From Alentia gelatinosa (taxonomy: Eukaryota > Annelida > Polychaeta > Phyllodocida > Polynoidae), in NCBI GenBank assembly GCA_950022655.1, contig OX465580.1:128124099-128188098 (forward strand): DNA of 64,000 nucleotides, written 5' to 3'. This document shows, in pieces, positions 42,828-53,989 of this stretch. A program made the position numbers and the translations under genes. The notes beneath the pieces were generated by a model. That model was given only the letters and a program-made list of their open reading frames with translations, was not told where the DNA came from and made no database searches. Position 1 is the stretch's first letter, and each line of letters begins with the position of its first letter.

Positions 42828-44554
42828 TTTTTTTTTTTTGTAAACTTTTATTCATTCTGCCATAGGCAGTTCTTCCATGAAAGTTACAATTGGAACAATA
42901 ATTGTCAAACAGAAAATACAGTACAATATAATACAAAATAAAGGTGAATATGAGAATAATGAGGAATTAAGAGAGTCTTATCACTTGGTCAGCATCATGT
43001 CGCCAGACAGGTTTTCATGTTACAGTAGCCATAACAATCAGTTCCTTTTCCACCAACTTCTTGAAGGCAGACTTGGTTGGTGCATGTTGTGCTGCAGGGC
43101 TTAGTTTATTCCACAATGTTTCACCCGTAGGTGGGGCTTTTTTTAAAACAGGTATTTCTGAAAATGAACTGCTTGAACTTGACATTTCTGTCACTGCGGG
43201 TGTTACGTAATCGCACATCCAGGTTGTTGTCATCCTTTGATCTCTTATACATAAGGCAAAGTAGTTGCCGATCTCGCCTTATCTTGAGTTTCTCAGTTTT
43301 GCAGATCACATGTAGGTCGTCTACTCTTATGTCCCTAGGACGTCTCCTTAGAACAGTCCGTAGTCCCCTATTTTGTAGGCGCTGGAGCTTAGCAATATTG
43401 CTGGAATTGGCGCCATCAAAAAGAAAACATGCGTATTCCATCACTGGTCTGATAGTACTCAAGTAGACAAGCCTTGCCGCTTGGTCTGTCATATTTCTTA
43501 TTTTCGCAAACTTAAAAAGCCGAGAATTAACACTTTTTCTTACTGATTTCATTTGGTCCTTAAGATTTAAACCAGAGTCCAATTGCACACCAAGATACCT
43601 ATATGTACTACAGTGAGGTAATATCGTACCATTACAGTCCAGCCGCAGTTCATTCAACCTCCGTAGCCTAGGTTTGGTCCCAAACCAGCAAGTCATGGTT
43701 TTCTTGTAGTTTATTGTCATACCATTTTCACCGCACCACTTGGCAGTATGTTTCACCCCAGCTTCTAGTCTTGACGCAGCTACTTCATCGTTTAAGGCAG
43801 ACGAGTATATAACTAAGTCGTCAGCATATTGTATGCTGCTGCAGTCTTTAATACCATTACACAAATCGTTGATATACAGAATGAATAGTAGTGGGCCCAG
43901 CACTGACCCTTGGGGCACTCCAAATTGTACGACCTCGGTATTAGAAATTAGACCATTTATCCTAGTAACTTGTTTTCGATCGGTTAAGTAGTTTTCTATC
44001 CAAGTTGAGTAATCTAGAGGCAAGTTAAAAATATGGGTAAGTTTAGATAGGAGTAGATGATGTGGGACACAGTCAAAGGCCTTTCGAATGTCAACAAAAC
44101 AGGTTGCCGTGACATTTGCCCTGTCACGTGCGCGATACAGGTCTGAGGTGAAGTTGTAAAGAGCATCCGCCGTGCCTCTGGCCGGTCTAAAGCCGAATTG
44201 GGCTTCGCTAATAAGATTTCTATTATCAACATAACTGTATATTCGCTGATGGACTATCTTTTCCAGAATTTTTATTGGCATAGCCAATATCGATATAGGC
44301 CTCCAGTTGTTGATGTCTGAGGCATCTCCAATCTTTGGAATGGGTGTCACCTGACCTATCTTCCAGGGACCCGGAACTACGCCCACCTGCATAGAGCAGT
44401 TAAAAATGTATTCAAATTCATAAATAAGGATTAATAGTGTATCACGCATAACAGTGGAAGAGACATCCTTGATGCCCGAAGACTTATGTACGCTGGTACC
44501 TAGCACAAGCTCTTCTATCTCGTTCCTAGATGTCTGGAAAACTTGATCAGCATT
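42828..44554 (-). mobile_element. 5'-truncated LINE insertion with TSD and poly(A)
   Basis: Flanked by TGGACAT at 42821-42827 and 44555-44561. On the minus strand it ends with GAATAAAAG (AATAAA at 42847-42852) and an A tract at the insertion edge. The 5' edge falls inside the ORF, so endonuclease and ORF1 are missing, as expected from incomplete target-primed reverse transcription. It looks like a recent insertion. Confidence 0.85.
43018..44550 (-). pseudogene. LINE reverse transcriptase ORF, one frameshift
   Basis: Open from the truncation point without an ATG. RT motifs: FGFRPARGTADAL, FVDIRKAFDCVPHHLL (catalytic Asp), GVPQGSVLGPLLFILYINDL, IQYADDLVIYSS (YADD), the YRYLGVQLDSGLNLKD connection and a C-terminal LQRLQNRGLRTVL thumb-like region, typical of the CR1/Jockey group (clade not certain). 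Near the end, a run of seven Ts at 43138-43144 shifts the frame: the frame entering the run stops at once at 43121-43123. The conserved C-terminus (GETLWNKLSPAAQHAPTKSA) continues in another frame to about 43018. The break may be natural or a homopolymer sequencing error. Confidence 0.85.
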
Positions 44555-44952
44555 TGGACATGAATATATTTACAGGTTGTGTGGCAATCTCCCCTGTCCC
44601 TTCCTTTTCCTATTCCCCCTCCATAAGGTCCAACAGTCCATTAAAAAGTCCACTCTCTCAGCAGGTCTTTCGCGGTGCTAGCGCTTACTTATCTCTGCCT
44701 CCACCCAACGCTGGTTCTCTGGTATTCAAAGTAAGGCAACTGTCAAAGGTTATGGAAGTCAAACAAGTCATTATGAGTTATATAGACATTGTTAAGTTAG
44801 TAAAGATGGATAACCACACAAAACCAGACTCGTTCAAGTTTCATTTAAAATGATTTTATTGATGATAACAGATGAATACTGGCAAGCTGATGTGATGGAT
44901 GATAAGTGATGGTAGTAAAAACCAGCGAAAAATTCAAAGTCGCTTATAGCTG

Positions 44953-45348
44953 GCCGTTACCCGGCGTTTACACTAGACGATTATAGGCGGCGATTCTTGA
45001 ACCTGACGACTTTCAGCCGGAAAAGTCTAGATTTCTAAATTGTCTAATATAAACGCCAAGTGCGTGGCGACTGCAGATCGTCTGATTACGTATGATTATG
45101 CAATAAAGCACCACCTCAAGACTATGAGATGCGCTCTGACCCCGGCGACTATTTCAAGCTGCCTTGAATGAGTCGTCTATACGAGCAGCGATTCTGTGAA
45201 AACTCATAGTCGTCAGTGTGAACGCTTGGGCAAATTCTGACATAGACGACTTTTGCAGTGGACATTGCCACCGCATGGTGACTATTAGCTGACGATCTAC
45301 AGTCGCCACGTATTTAGTCGTCTAGTGTTTACAAACGCCGGGTTACCA
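44953..45348. mobile_element. MITE I (ACCCGGCGTTTACACTAGAC ends)
   Basis: Inverted ends GTTACCCGGCGTTTACACTA and the complement of GTAACCCGGCGTTTGTAAAC, then CACTAGACGA. The inside is a patchwork of GACGA, CGACT, AGTCGTC and GCGACT words. No ORF. Confidence 0.7.
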
Positions 45349-45446
45349 GTCCCATATTTCATGGGGACAGGGAACTAGTCTATGCAGATTGATGCCCATG
45401 CAGATTGTAGACTGGCTCCCTCTCCCAATGAAATATGGGACTGTTA
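45349..45446. repeat. Imperfect 98-bp hairpin
   Basis: AGTCCCATATTTCATGGGGA pairs with the complement at the other end (CCAATGAAATATGGGACT). Internal TAGTCTATGCAGATTG and CAGATTGTAGACTGG extend the symmetry. Confidence 0.65.
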
Positions 45447-46130
45447 GTGTCTTCCTAGGTCATACTAGCGCATGACTTTGAATTTGTACTGGTTCCCTGC
45501 TTATTTGGAGCAAGGATAACCAGCACAACCTCTCTTCCACTCTTCCGGCAGAATCTTTTCTTGGAGAGTCCCTGTCTCCCTCACAATGATCCCCCGAATA
45601 CCTTATTTCTACTTGTTAATAATAAAAGATAATAAAAAATGAAGAAATGGCAAACTTTAAAAAGATAAGAGATAACTGAAAAGAATGTTTCTTTAAAAAC
45701 CAACTTAGTAGTAGCTGAGCACTGTTAGCCATGATGCACCAGAAAACTGCAGGCGTTGTCCATAGTCCAGGCTATATCCCTGCCATCCATTATGTTCGTA
45801 CACACTGAGGGTGGTGGTGGAGTCAAAATTTAGAAGATTCTGCGTATGCTCCTTCTTTGTTCTATTGCGTATAAGATCGGAAGTGGAGTGGGGTGGGGGT
45901 GGGTCCAAAATTTCGGAAATTCTGCGTACACACTTAATTGATGACTCCTTTTTGAAAAACTGGCGGATAAGTCAGATTTTGTCCCAAACAGGCAGGTCGA
46001 TGCCCTGGGTCGGTGCAGAGATACAAGCAGCCACAGGAAGTAGAGCGCAGAATCTCTGCTAGGAGAATGAAAAAGGTCCTGTGCAGATTAATAATGCTCA
46101 TCGGGCCGTCATCGACGTTGTGTATGGCGG

Positions 46131-46200
46131 GACTCTCCCAGCAGATCTTTCGCGGCGCGGCCGCAGGAAGTAGAGCGCAGAATCTCTGCTAGGAGAGTGG
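46131..46200. mobile_element. 70-bp deletion derivative of element J
   Basis: Contains only the two J ends joined: ACTCTCCCAGCAGATCTTTC then GCAGGAAGTAGAGCGCAGAA and TCTCTGCTAGGAGAGTGG. It is flanked by a similar 27-bp sequence on both sides (GGGCCGTCATCGACGTTG at 46103 and GGGCTGTCATCAGCGTTG at 46199). Confidence 0.65.
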
Positions 46201-47039
46201 GCTGTCATCAGCGTTGTATGGTGGCGCACACATCGCTGCGACAGCGGCCACGACGTGGTGGCGCCACCTGGCGTCGTGACGGACACGGCGTGCAGACGAC
46301 ATTTTTCCTGACGCTGTTAAACGCGGGGCGGGAGTCCTGTGGCGGACACGGCGACAGAATCCTTAATGAGGATCAGTGTTGCTCACTCACCGCTGTCATC
46401 CGGCGACCAGCATCAAGTCGCTATACCTGTGTCGTCGCCACTTGATGGGTACCAGCACATCAATTGTTGCTGCAGCTGTTGAAATATCCCTGCTGCTAAT
46501 ACACAACACAGAAACAACAAGAAGATTCATCATACACTTGACAGTAAAACACAACTAAAGCGACGGCTTCTATCAATATTTCATTGAAATATCAATTTGC
46601 TGTTTGCGAAAGGACAGGATAGGACATAGACTGAAAAGAGGCATCACAGCCTGTGGATCGGCGGGGAAACACCGCTCCCATACCGGGGGCCTCTCGCCGG
46701 GGTTCGGACGGGCCCGCGCCGACAACAATCCAGCTCCACACGCGGTGTGCAGACCCTGGAGGCCGACGTTGGCGACGGATCTATGGCCTGGAGGACAGAC
46801 AGGTGGGAAGGCCCACCAACAGGTGTACAAGGCTGGGTCTAGGCAGTGGCAGGTGGATGGAGCGAGGACAAATTAAAGTGGACAAAAGGGAGAGGTAGAT
46901 GTAACAACTGAACAGCTGCAGGTCATTCGGAGAGGTTTTGTCTGAGCCGTCACATAACAGACAACTAAGGAGGAGATAACTGATTAGTTCACTCAGGAAG
47001 GAACCCAAATCCAGGGAGGGGAATGGTATAGGGTCTGGG
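46201..47039. other. GC-rich, CpG-containing segment, no gene identified
   Basis: 46200-46450 and 46640-46870 are clearly GC-rich with several overlapping ORFs (81-94 codons) on both strands and no recognised protein. It could be a CpG-island promoter for the exon-like sequence at 47501, or a decayed repeat. Confidence 0.35.
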
Positions 47040-47360
47040 CTGGTCCATTCCGGTAGTATTTTCACTATTGATGAATGAGCGTGGAAATAACAATTGATAG
47101 GTTTGGGTTATATTCAGTCCATGGGACACTTTTCTGTAACCTACTTGGTTCCCAGCCAACCGGCCATTTCTGCAACTGCCTGAGACTCTAGGATCCAAAT
47201 ATGTCAAGCACCAGTGGGTCAATGATGTATTTCAGTCTATAGTGATTGGTCATAGTCAGCTGTGGATGATTCCAGGACACTGAAACACTGGGTCTCTGCT
47301 CATTTCCCAAGATCACAGTATTAGCATGCAGATGGTGAAGGGTTAGTTTTTGCAGCAAGC
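47040..47360. repeat. Dispersed repeat L, inverted copy
   Basis: Diverged reverse complement of 14812-15178 (TGATGAATGAGCGTG, CATGGGACACTTTTCTGTAA, GGTCATAGTCAGCTG, ACACTGAAACACTGG in order). Confidence 0.6.
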
Positions 47361-47500
47361 TTATAGTCTATGTGACCACACTAACATTTAGGCAGCGTAT
47401 ATGAGCGTGTGGCCCACACTAAAAAAAGACACACCATTAACTAACCTCAGGGTGTAACTGGGCATTGCCTAAACAGACCAGTTTCGTGTCTGAGGACCAG

Positions 47501-47640
47501 GATTCTCTTATTCACCTCCTGGACTTGGCCGGGACTTCTGGGATACTTCGTCTGACTTTAATCTGCGTCTCAATGACGATGTCAAGCGTCTCAGACTGGC
47601 TCCGAACACGCCGCCCCAGTCTACGGTGAGCCAGCATCAG
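47501..47640 (+). CDS. Possible coding exon A, unidentified gene
   Basis: An acceptor-like GACCAG precedes, and a consensus donor GTAAGT follows directly after CATCAG. The frame between is open and reads like protein (FSYSPPGLGRDFW, then DTSSDFNLRLNDDVKRLRLA, then PNTPPQSTV). A second frame is also open over most of it, which weakens the call. It ends in phase 0. I do not recognise the protein. Confidence 0.35.
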
Positions 47641-47664
47641 GTAAGTCAACTTTATTAACTCATA

Positions 47665-47830
47665 AGGGGCCATCCATTAAGTACGTACGCACTAAAGGGT
47701 GTGGGGTGGGTGTTTAACTATTTTGAAAATTTGCGTATGCTCTTTCTTTGTTCTATTACGTACAAGATTAGGAGAGGATGGGTGGGGGTCCAAAATATCA
47801 GAAATTCTGCGTACATATTTGGATGGCCTC
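47665..47830. mobile_element. MITE K (AGGGGCCATCCATTAAGTAC ends)
   Basis: Left end AGGGGCCATCCATTAAGTAC then GTACGCA; the right end is the complement, GAGGCCATCCAAATATGTAC then GCAGAATTTC. It contains TGCTCTTTCTTTGTTCTATT. Related fragments lie at 39466 and 45800. It would sit in the intron between the two exon-like segments. Confidence 0.7.
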
Positions 47831-47950
47831 AAAAGAACCTTTAAATTTTCTCGGGAAAATAAGTAGCCCTAAATAAGTAGGCCTACCTGTGTTTTTTTAT
47901 TTGATGGTTTTTTGGGTCTATACAAGTAGTCTTGCTGGGTTCGGCATCAG

Positions 47951-48081
47951 TGATGGTACAAGTCATTGTGGTTGGAGCCACTGAACCTGTCCTTTTTTCC
48001 ATCATCCAGCGCGACATAGGCAGTGCGACTTTGGATCTGGTACTTGATGACATCATGTTGGCCAGATGCATTGCAGAGTAG
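47951..48081 (+). CDS. Possible coding exon B ending in a stop
   Basis: After an acceptor-like GGCATCAG the frame reads MVQVIVVGATEPVLFSIIQR, then DIGSATLDLVLDDIMLARCI and AE, then TAG. It looks like a protein C-terminus. It needs an incoming phase of 1, which does not match the phase-0 end of exon A, so the two may not be joined directly. Not recognised. Confidence 0.3.
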
Positions 48082-48530
48082 GTTAAGGTCGTAGAGGTGG
48101 GATACAGATACTCAATATTATGTAAGGTGGATTTGAAGCAATCCTCGCTTAACTATGCATAGAGACGGGGAAGCCACGTACTAGACCCAACACGTAACCT
48201 TATCTCTACTATCAAAATGGCATTGGCATTGTGGCGGGCATGCTACTGCTGCCTCTGCCAATTTTATGGATGGAGAAATTACGAAGTGGGAAAGTGAAAG
48301 GTGCGTTAACTGTAAAAGGCAGGTGGCGGGTGTAGGTGTCAGAGGGGAGTACTACCTGAAGTAAAATGATCATCGCTTAAATCTCAAGTCATCACCGCAG
48401 TCGTCTAGCCTCGGGGGCCACTCGCCAGCGGCATCATTGAATCTAGATTTACAATTAATCTACACTCTGTAAGCTACACTACCGCGCCTCACTACAATAG
48501 ATTCTATTTGACCTGGATGATACACCTCTA
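48082..48530. other. Nothing recognised
   Basis: Unassigned DNA, moderately GC-rich in places. Confidence 0.35.
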
Positions 48531-48745
48531 AGGCCCAGGTTACACCTACCGATTATCATTACCGTGTCTAGAATCTGCCGACCGATTATTCCATGTTCCC
48601 GATAAACTATTGGCAAGTGTATGAACGATAGAAATACGGACCTGGTCAACGATTTTTCAACTCTAAATCGCAAAACATGGCACCACCGACCGACTTTTGA
48701 TGCCTCTGATGAGTCCAAAGGTCTTTGAAATCGTAGGGGAAGGAC
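48531..48745. mobile_element. MITE with GGCCCAGGTTACACCTACCG end
   Basis: The left end AAGGCCCAGGTTACACCTAC then CGATT is matched imperfectly by the complement of the right end (AGGTCC...CCTACGATTTC). Internal CCGATTATT, CCGACCGA and AAATCG words resemble MITE C in style. Confidence 0.5.
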
Positions 48746-49312
48746 CTGGGACCTGTTTCACTAGTTTTGTGACATGTCTGTTACACCATACAGACATTGG
48801 GGTTTGTCTAGTTTCGTGACAACACAAGTAGCTGCCCTTAGGAAAAGACAGACCCCAAACATATTAATAAGACAAATCTACACGTCATGGACCTGTATCA
48901 CTAGTTTTGTGACAAAAGTGTTAGACAGACATGAAAAGTGGCACCAACAGTGCAAGCAAGAACGCACAAAATGAAGTTTAATGTCTAGTTCTTATGAAAC
49001 CGGACACACCATCTAGACGCCATCTAGACATGTCACGAAACTAGTGAAACAGGGACCTGTTTCACTAGTTTCGTGACATGTCTAGATGGCGTCTGTGACA
49101 CCATACAGACATATTGGGGTTGACTAGTTCAGTGAAAACACAAGTAGCTGCCCTAATGACAAGACAGACCCCAAACAAGGTGTGTCCGGTTTCATAAGAA
49201 TTATACATTAGACGTCGTTTTGTCCGTTCTTGCTTGCACTGTTGGTGCCGCTTTTCATGTCTGTCTAACACTTTTGTCACGAAACTAGTGAAACAGGTCC
49301 CAGGTCCCTGGA
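48746..49312. mobile_element. Two MITE H copies joined head to head
   Basis: Ends GGACCTGTTTCACTAGTTT and GTGACATGTCTAGATGGCGT occur at 48749, inverted at 49020-49054, again at 49052, and inverted at 49260-49305. The two copies share CAAGTAGCTGCCCT, AGACAGACCCCAAACA and GCAAGCAAGAACG in opposite orientation, giving one large palindrome-like block with a CAGGGACCTG junction. Confidence 0.75.
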
Positions 49313-50302
49313 GATTTCGCCAAACACCTAATCGGCAAACACCCTGTACATTCGCGGTGAAACCAGGGTGTTCACATCACTGACAAAGATTTATATCATA
49401 GCCCTTTCATCACACAGAGGAGCCCAGGCATTATGAACCTGGAAATTTGTATATCTTTGCCTGTAGTTTAGGCAGTCCTGATATTTTAGTCAGACGTAGT
49501 ACGACTCTATTCGTTCCACACTAGAGTCAGACTTGAGGTCATAGGCAAACTTTGAGACTGACATGATCTCGGGTTACCAGCTCAATTCAAAATTCAAGGA
49601 TTCAAAATGGTGGATGGTTGATTGAGGAGTTGCTCCATTCAGGGATTCAAAGGAGGATTTGATAAAGAAAAGGGTAACACCTGCTGCTCATATGATGTGA
49701 GACTGAAGATTGTGATGTAAGTTTTTGAATTCAACTATTTTTAAAATTTCATTTCACTTCCTTTACAGCTATTATTGCGAGAACCAGTTTGGTTCGCAAA
49801 GGATCTTAAAGTTTGTCTATGTCTGTAAGTACAACATCTGTTGGGAGAGTGTCTAATTCAACAAATTGGACTATAAACTACCGAAACAAACAAACAGGAT
49901 TGTACTACGTATAACTATAATATTAAGACTTTCTCCGTCTCTATATATGATGGAAATCGATGCATATATAACCAATAATCGGCCGTCAGGTTTAAGACAT
50001 ATACTGAATAAACCACCTAATGTTCGTCAGATGTAAACGACCCAACAACTTCGAGTGTCACCGACAGTTGGTACTGATGTTTTATGGAGGAGATAATCGG
50101 GAATAATTTTTATTGAAAAGCGTTTATTCCGACTGCCAATGGCTACCCGTATTGAAGATATTTCAAAGAGAACCACCAAACAACTTTTGTACAGGTTGCT
50201 ATCGGTGGATTTTTTGTCGGGTGGTGGAAACGCCACATTAGTTGACCATACGCATTTTATGTCCAGTGCCCACTATATGATTCCGTTTCCACCGATTAAT
50301 CG
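49313..50302. other. Nothing recognised
   Basis: AT-rich, unassigned. Confidence 0.4.
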
Positions 50303-50836
50303 CCAGCTTTGTCCGCACCATGGTCCCTTTGTTTAGCATTGGGTGAGATTGGGAATTGATGTCTCTGGAAATCATAAACAAAGAGAAATAGACATATTTA
50401 CTAACAGACAGGGACAGATGAAGATTTAAGTATAACAAACTCGACCTGAAGCATACTATTTGCTCCTAGTTGTAGTATTATAGTGAAGTTGTGCTACTTC
50501 TAATCCCTGTGTACCATGTAGAATATATGCTTTCAGATGCAAAGTCCGTTAGACATGTTAGCCGTTCTAAATATAGCCATATAGCACAAAGTGTCCAACA
50601 CAGAGGTTATTAAGTATTAACCGCACAATCTACTGGGGTTTTAGCTGGATTGGATGCTCTATACTTAAACAAATCGCTCTCTCAATGCCCACCGTCCGTT
50701 CATCTAGTTCCAATTACCTCGTGTCATTAACCGGCCGAGTACACGGGAAAACTTTCAGTCCCCAAGCTTTGTCCGCACGTTGGTCCCTTTGTTTAGCACT
50801 GGGTGAGATTGGGAATTGATGTCTCTGGAAATCATT
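50303..50836. repeat. Direct repeat pair, about 73 bp, 460 bp apart
   Basis: AGCTTTGTCCGCACCATGGT through GATGTCTCTGGAAATCAT at 50305-50375, repeated at 50766-50836 with about four changes. The spacing and orientation resemble very short terminal repeats, but no other retroelement sign is present. Confidence 0.65.
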
Positions 50837-51012
50837 TCTGAAATTGCCACATGTCGAGGTAGATAAATAACTAAAGTATCATCGGTCGCCAAATACAATG
50901 CAGTTTATATTCTGGTGTAGTGGTCTAGGGTCATTGAATGTTTTGCTTTCCTTTTGCCAGAGAATTGTTTACTGAAAAGTCAACCAGCTGATCATCATTT
51001 ATTGGCCACCTA

Positions 51013-51154
51013 TTATCTTACACCTGATATTTTTGTTCCATAGGCCTAGCATTGGGAACTCGTTCTCTTTGCCCACATGAGTATTGCAGTCCGTTCTCCA
51101 TGGTCTATATCATGTGCATCGTCCATTCTTTTAGTGTGTACAGGGGTGAGATAA
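51013..51154. mobile_element. MITE, TTATCTCACCCC family
   Basis: 142 bp, ends TTATCTTACACC and GGGGTGAGATAA inverted, with CCATAGGCCTAGCATTGGGA then ACTCG near the left end as in the other copies. Confidence 0.7.
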
Positions 51155-51893
51155 ATACAGAAAGCAATTCGTTTTTGTCAAAGTCGTTGTTTTCCAACTC
51201 GTTTGAATGCTACGTGATATTCACTCAGATGTCACCTCGTACATATCACTCTGCATCAAACTTGTGGAGAACGACAACTTTAACCAAAACTTGTTGATTT
51301 CTTCTTTAATACGAGCCTGTCATAATAGAGTCTAGAGATCGCTACCGAGGTGAATACGGATCAGCGACCATTTTGTCTTCCCTTTGATAACTTAAATGTG
51401 CACTGCTGAATAATATATACAACATGACCATGATCTTATATCTTCATGGTCGTATTCTCCTCATAGTTGACACTACGCAATATCCTCACATTCGCTCGGG
51501 TATTACTAGTATTTGATTTTACTTTTGCTCTGAAATTAACTGCGTGGTCGAACTGTTGTACTTTGGGCGAAGCCTTAGCTTGGGTCAGCTTCCAACTAAA
51601 AAGCAATTCATCTAAACATGAATCAGACATGGGTATATCAGTCAGTGGTAAACTTTAATCTGCTCTAACTTTAGGGCCATTTTTTAGCATTTATAGTGAA
51701 GCTTACAGGCATTTGTAAGAACCTTAAGCCATCTCATACAGTTAGAACCTTGTCTAATCCCTCACTTACGTAACTCATCACATATCTCAAGGGTTTCCAG
51801 ACCTAGACATACAGAGCTGACGATATAACGTAACTTTACTGAGTGGCTATTCTAACGCAAGCGGAGATGAATAGGCATTTTGCTTACCCTTTA
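51155..51893. other. Nothing recognised
   Basis: Unassigned; two antisense 60-codon open frames at 51436-51658 are probably chance. Confidence 0.4.
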
Positions 51894-52222
51894 AGGACGG
51901 CCACCCATGGCCGAACTTCACACTTGGGGACGGCCATTAGAGACCATGTACAGTTCTAGGGGATGGGGGGCATTGTCCTCTGAACTCAAAATTTGAAGGT
52001 TTCTCATGTGATAAGATTTGTTATCCTTGATATTTCTATTTCCATTATTTAGAATTCTAAAATATGAAGTTATACCTACATTCTGTGCAAATTTCAAGTT
52101 TATTGTTAAAATATTTCCTTTTCAAAAGCAATTTCATAAATATCCAGCAAATGATGCCTTAAGGCATCATCCGCCCCCGGCCGGGTGATGCTTTAAGGCA
52201 TAATCCGCCCTTACAGGGTTAA
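51894..52222. mobile_element. piggyBac-like MITE, copy 2
   Basis: Left end TTACCCTTTAAGGACGG, right end CGCCCTTACAGGGTTAA. The same GATGCCTTAAGGCATCAT palindromic unit as copy 1 occurs twice near the right end. Confidence 0.7.
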
Positions 52223-52361
52223 CCACTGACCACTATTATACTAATTTACTAAACCAATCAGGTAGATCAACATCATCGTAGCCAAAGCAATTCTTCTTGT
52301 GCAAAGTTCGCCATCCATTTCTTGTTATACCAATGCTCCAGCTGGATGATATTTCTTTTTG

Positions 52362-52645
52362 AGGCCTGGCGTCCACCTACTACGATATGGCTCCGATGTG
52401 GTCTAGGATGCACCTCCCGATAAAAAATCAAAATCGCGTCGGAAGGTCACTTAATATCGGGGCAGTTGACCACGTTTCTGTGATTAGACACCGATAAAAA
52501 CCCCATATAATGCGTGGTGGATTGGCATGTCTAGACATATGTCTACCATTTTGGACATTCCCGATATGTCTCCGATATTTGCTTTTTGTATCGGTGCCAT
52601 ATCGGGAGGTCTAAATTTCTATCGTAGTAGGTGGACGCCAGGCCT
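52362..52645. mobile_element. MITE C, copy 2
   Basis: Ends AGGCCTGGCGTCCACCTACT on both sides. It lies in the opposite internal orientation to copies 1 and 3 (it opens with the TATGGCTCCGAT side). Confidence 0.85.
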
Positions 52646-53356
52646 AAATTAGCAATTGAAATGACATTTCAGACCATTACATATTCCAATACCACGGACT
52701 GTATCATCAGGATGACAAAGAGAAAAGTCAGCCTGACATTTTCACCATCTGTCAATGTGGTACCTAATGCACAGACCCCGGACAGTTCCCCTGTTTATGA
52801 CGGCTCATTTGACAATCACTGGCATGAAGTCGCTACAGTGTCACCCTAAGTTGCCTCCTAATTATTAGTTCCTAGAGTTCTTCGGAATAAAGATGAATTT
52901 CATTATTAGTGCTTGGTTGTCGGTGTCAAATAATACGCTATTTCAACTGGATCGCGAGGTAGGAACTACGGATTGACATCATATCCTAGTTTTCTCTAAA
53001 TAGAGTCATAAATCCTCTACCCACAACGGTCTTGTTCACTTTCTAGGAAATATATTACCTGGAAATTAGCCCAGATCTTATGTTACAATTCACAGGGGAA
53101 TTTGGAAGGACGGCGAATGTCAAGGTTGACAGCATTTGTGTCATTGCAACTGTAGAAATTAGCATGCCATCTGAATCATGTACATAAGCCAGAAAATCTT
53201 ACAGATGCTGTAGTTTTGGTGTGTTATCCATCCCAGCATACTGTGCTGGTATGGAAAAATAACAGCATACTTTGAATACGCATTCTGATTGGATAAGAAG
53301 AATGACTGGCATGGCTATGATGTAGTGGTGCTGATGTCATGTAAAGCTTTGATGAA
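52646..53356. other. Nothing recognised
   Basis: Unassigned. 53225-53290 has CAGCATACTGTGCTGG, a short palindrome whose neighbours recur near 53738 and 59262. Confidence 0.4.
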
Positions 53357-53480
53357 TTAGGGAAACTATTTAACATAATTGGGATGGGTTATCGTCCTGC
53401 GTTACTTTGGCTAAAATTATCGCATGGGCTCGCAGAGCGAATGCGATAATTTTCCCGATAGTAACAAGTAACCAATCAGA
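53357..53480. mobile_element. Foldback element M, copy 1
   Basis: TAGGGAAACTATTTAACATA, AATTGGGATGGGTTAT and GCGTTACTTTGGCTAAAATT lead to a centre GCATGGGCTCGCAGAGCGAA TGC (53422-53444), then a partial right arm (GATAATTTTCCCGATAGTAA). It is the same family as 59795-59942. Confidence 0.65.
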
Positions 53481-53989
53481 TTGAGTGTTTAAAGGGTGGT
53501 GGTATGGCGCCATACCGGCACAGTATGTCGGTACGCCTTAACTACCGCTTGCATAGCAGAGGTTGGTATATGGAGTATTTTAGGAATAGGTGTAGAGTAC
53601 GGACTCCATATTTATACAGGACATTTTAGAAAACTGTCTTGTCTATTAAAATTGCAAAAAGAAGTGAGAAAATTTCAAATATTTGAGAAAATAACTTATA
53701 AACAATACCACGGATCTCTAGAGTAAAGTGCCCTCCCAGCACACTTTGAATACTGGTTCTATGTAGTCATGTTTTGGTAAACATCTAATCAGTTATCGAT
53801 GATTATAAGTATAAAACACAAGTAAAACGTAATTACCTTGTTGAAACGAGCTCTCGTACCTGGTTTCTTTCTATCACTAGACTACGAGTTCATTTCAGAT
53901 TTCTATCTAGAGAAACGCGGTGTATGAAGACGTCACAACAGGGTGAAAATGTTTCACTAAAATCAAAAAAGGCGACCGAGATTTCACTT
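53481..53989. other. Unassigned; contains GGTATGGCGCCATACC palindrome
   Basis: The perfect 16-bp palindrome at 53501-53516, with CGGCACAGT beside it, recurs inverted at 59250-59265. No gene seen. Confidence 0.45.

Larger units (their letters stand above)
44650..46069. mobile_element. Element J, copy 2, with nested insertions
   Basis: Left end CCACTCTCTCAGCAGGTCTT, right end AGTAGAGCGCAGAATCTCTG then CTAGGAGAATG. It shares the AACTGTCAAAG and GAGATACAAGCAG blocks with 32863-33782. MITE I, a hairpin and a MITE K-like fragment (45800-45930) lie inside. Confidence 0.6.

Noticed and set aside
46604..46898. Gene in the GC-rich segment (81-94-codon ORFs on both strands)
   Set aside because: Mutually overlapping open frames are expected from base composition; no motif or splice support.
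50303..50836. Miniature LTR element (73-bp terminal repeats)
   Set aside because: No TG..CA ends, no primer-binding site and no target duplication could be found.
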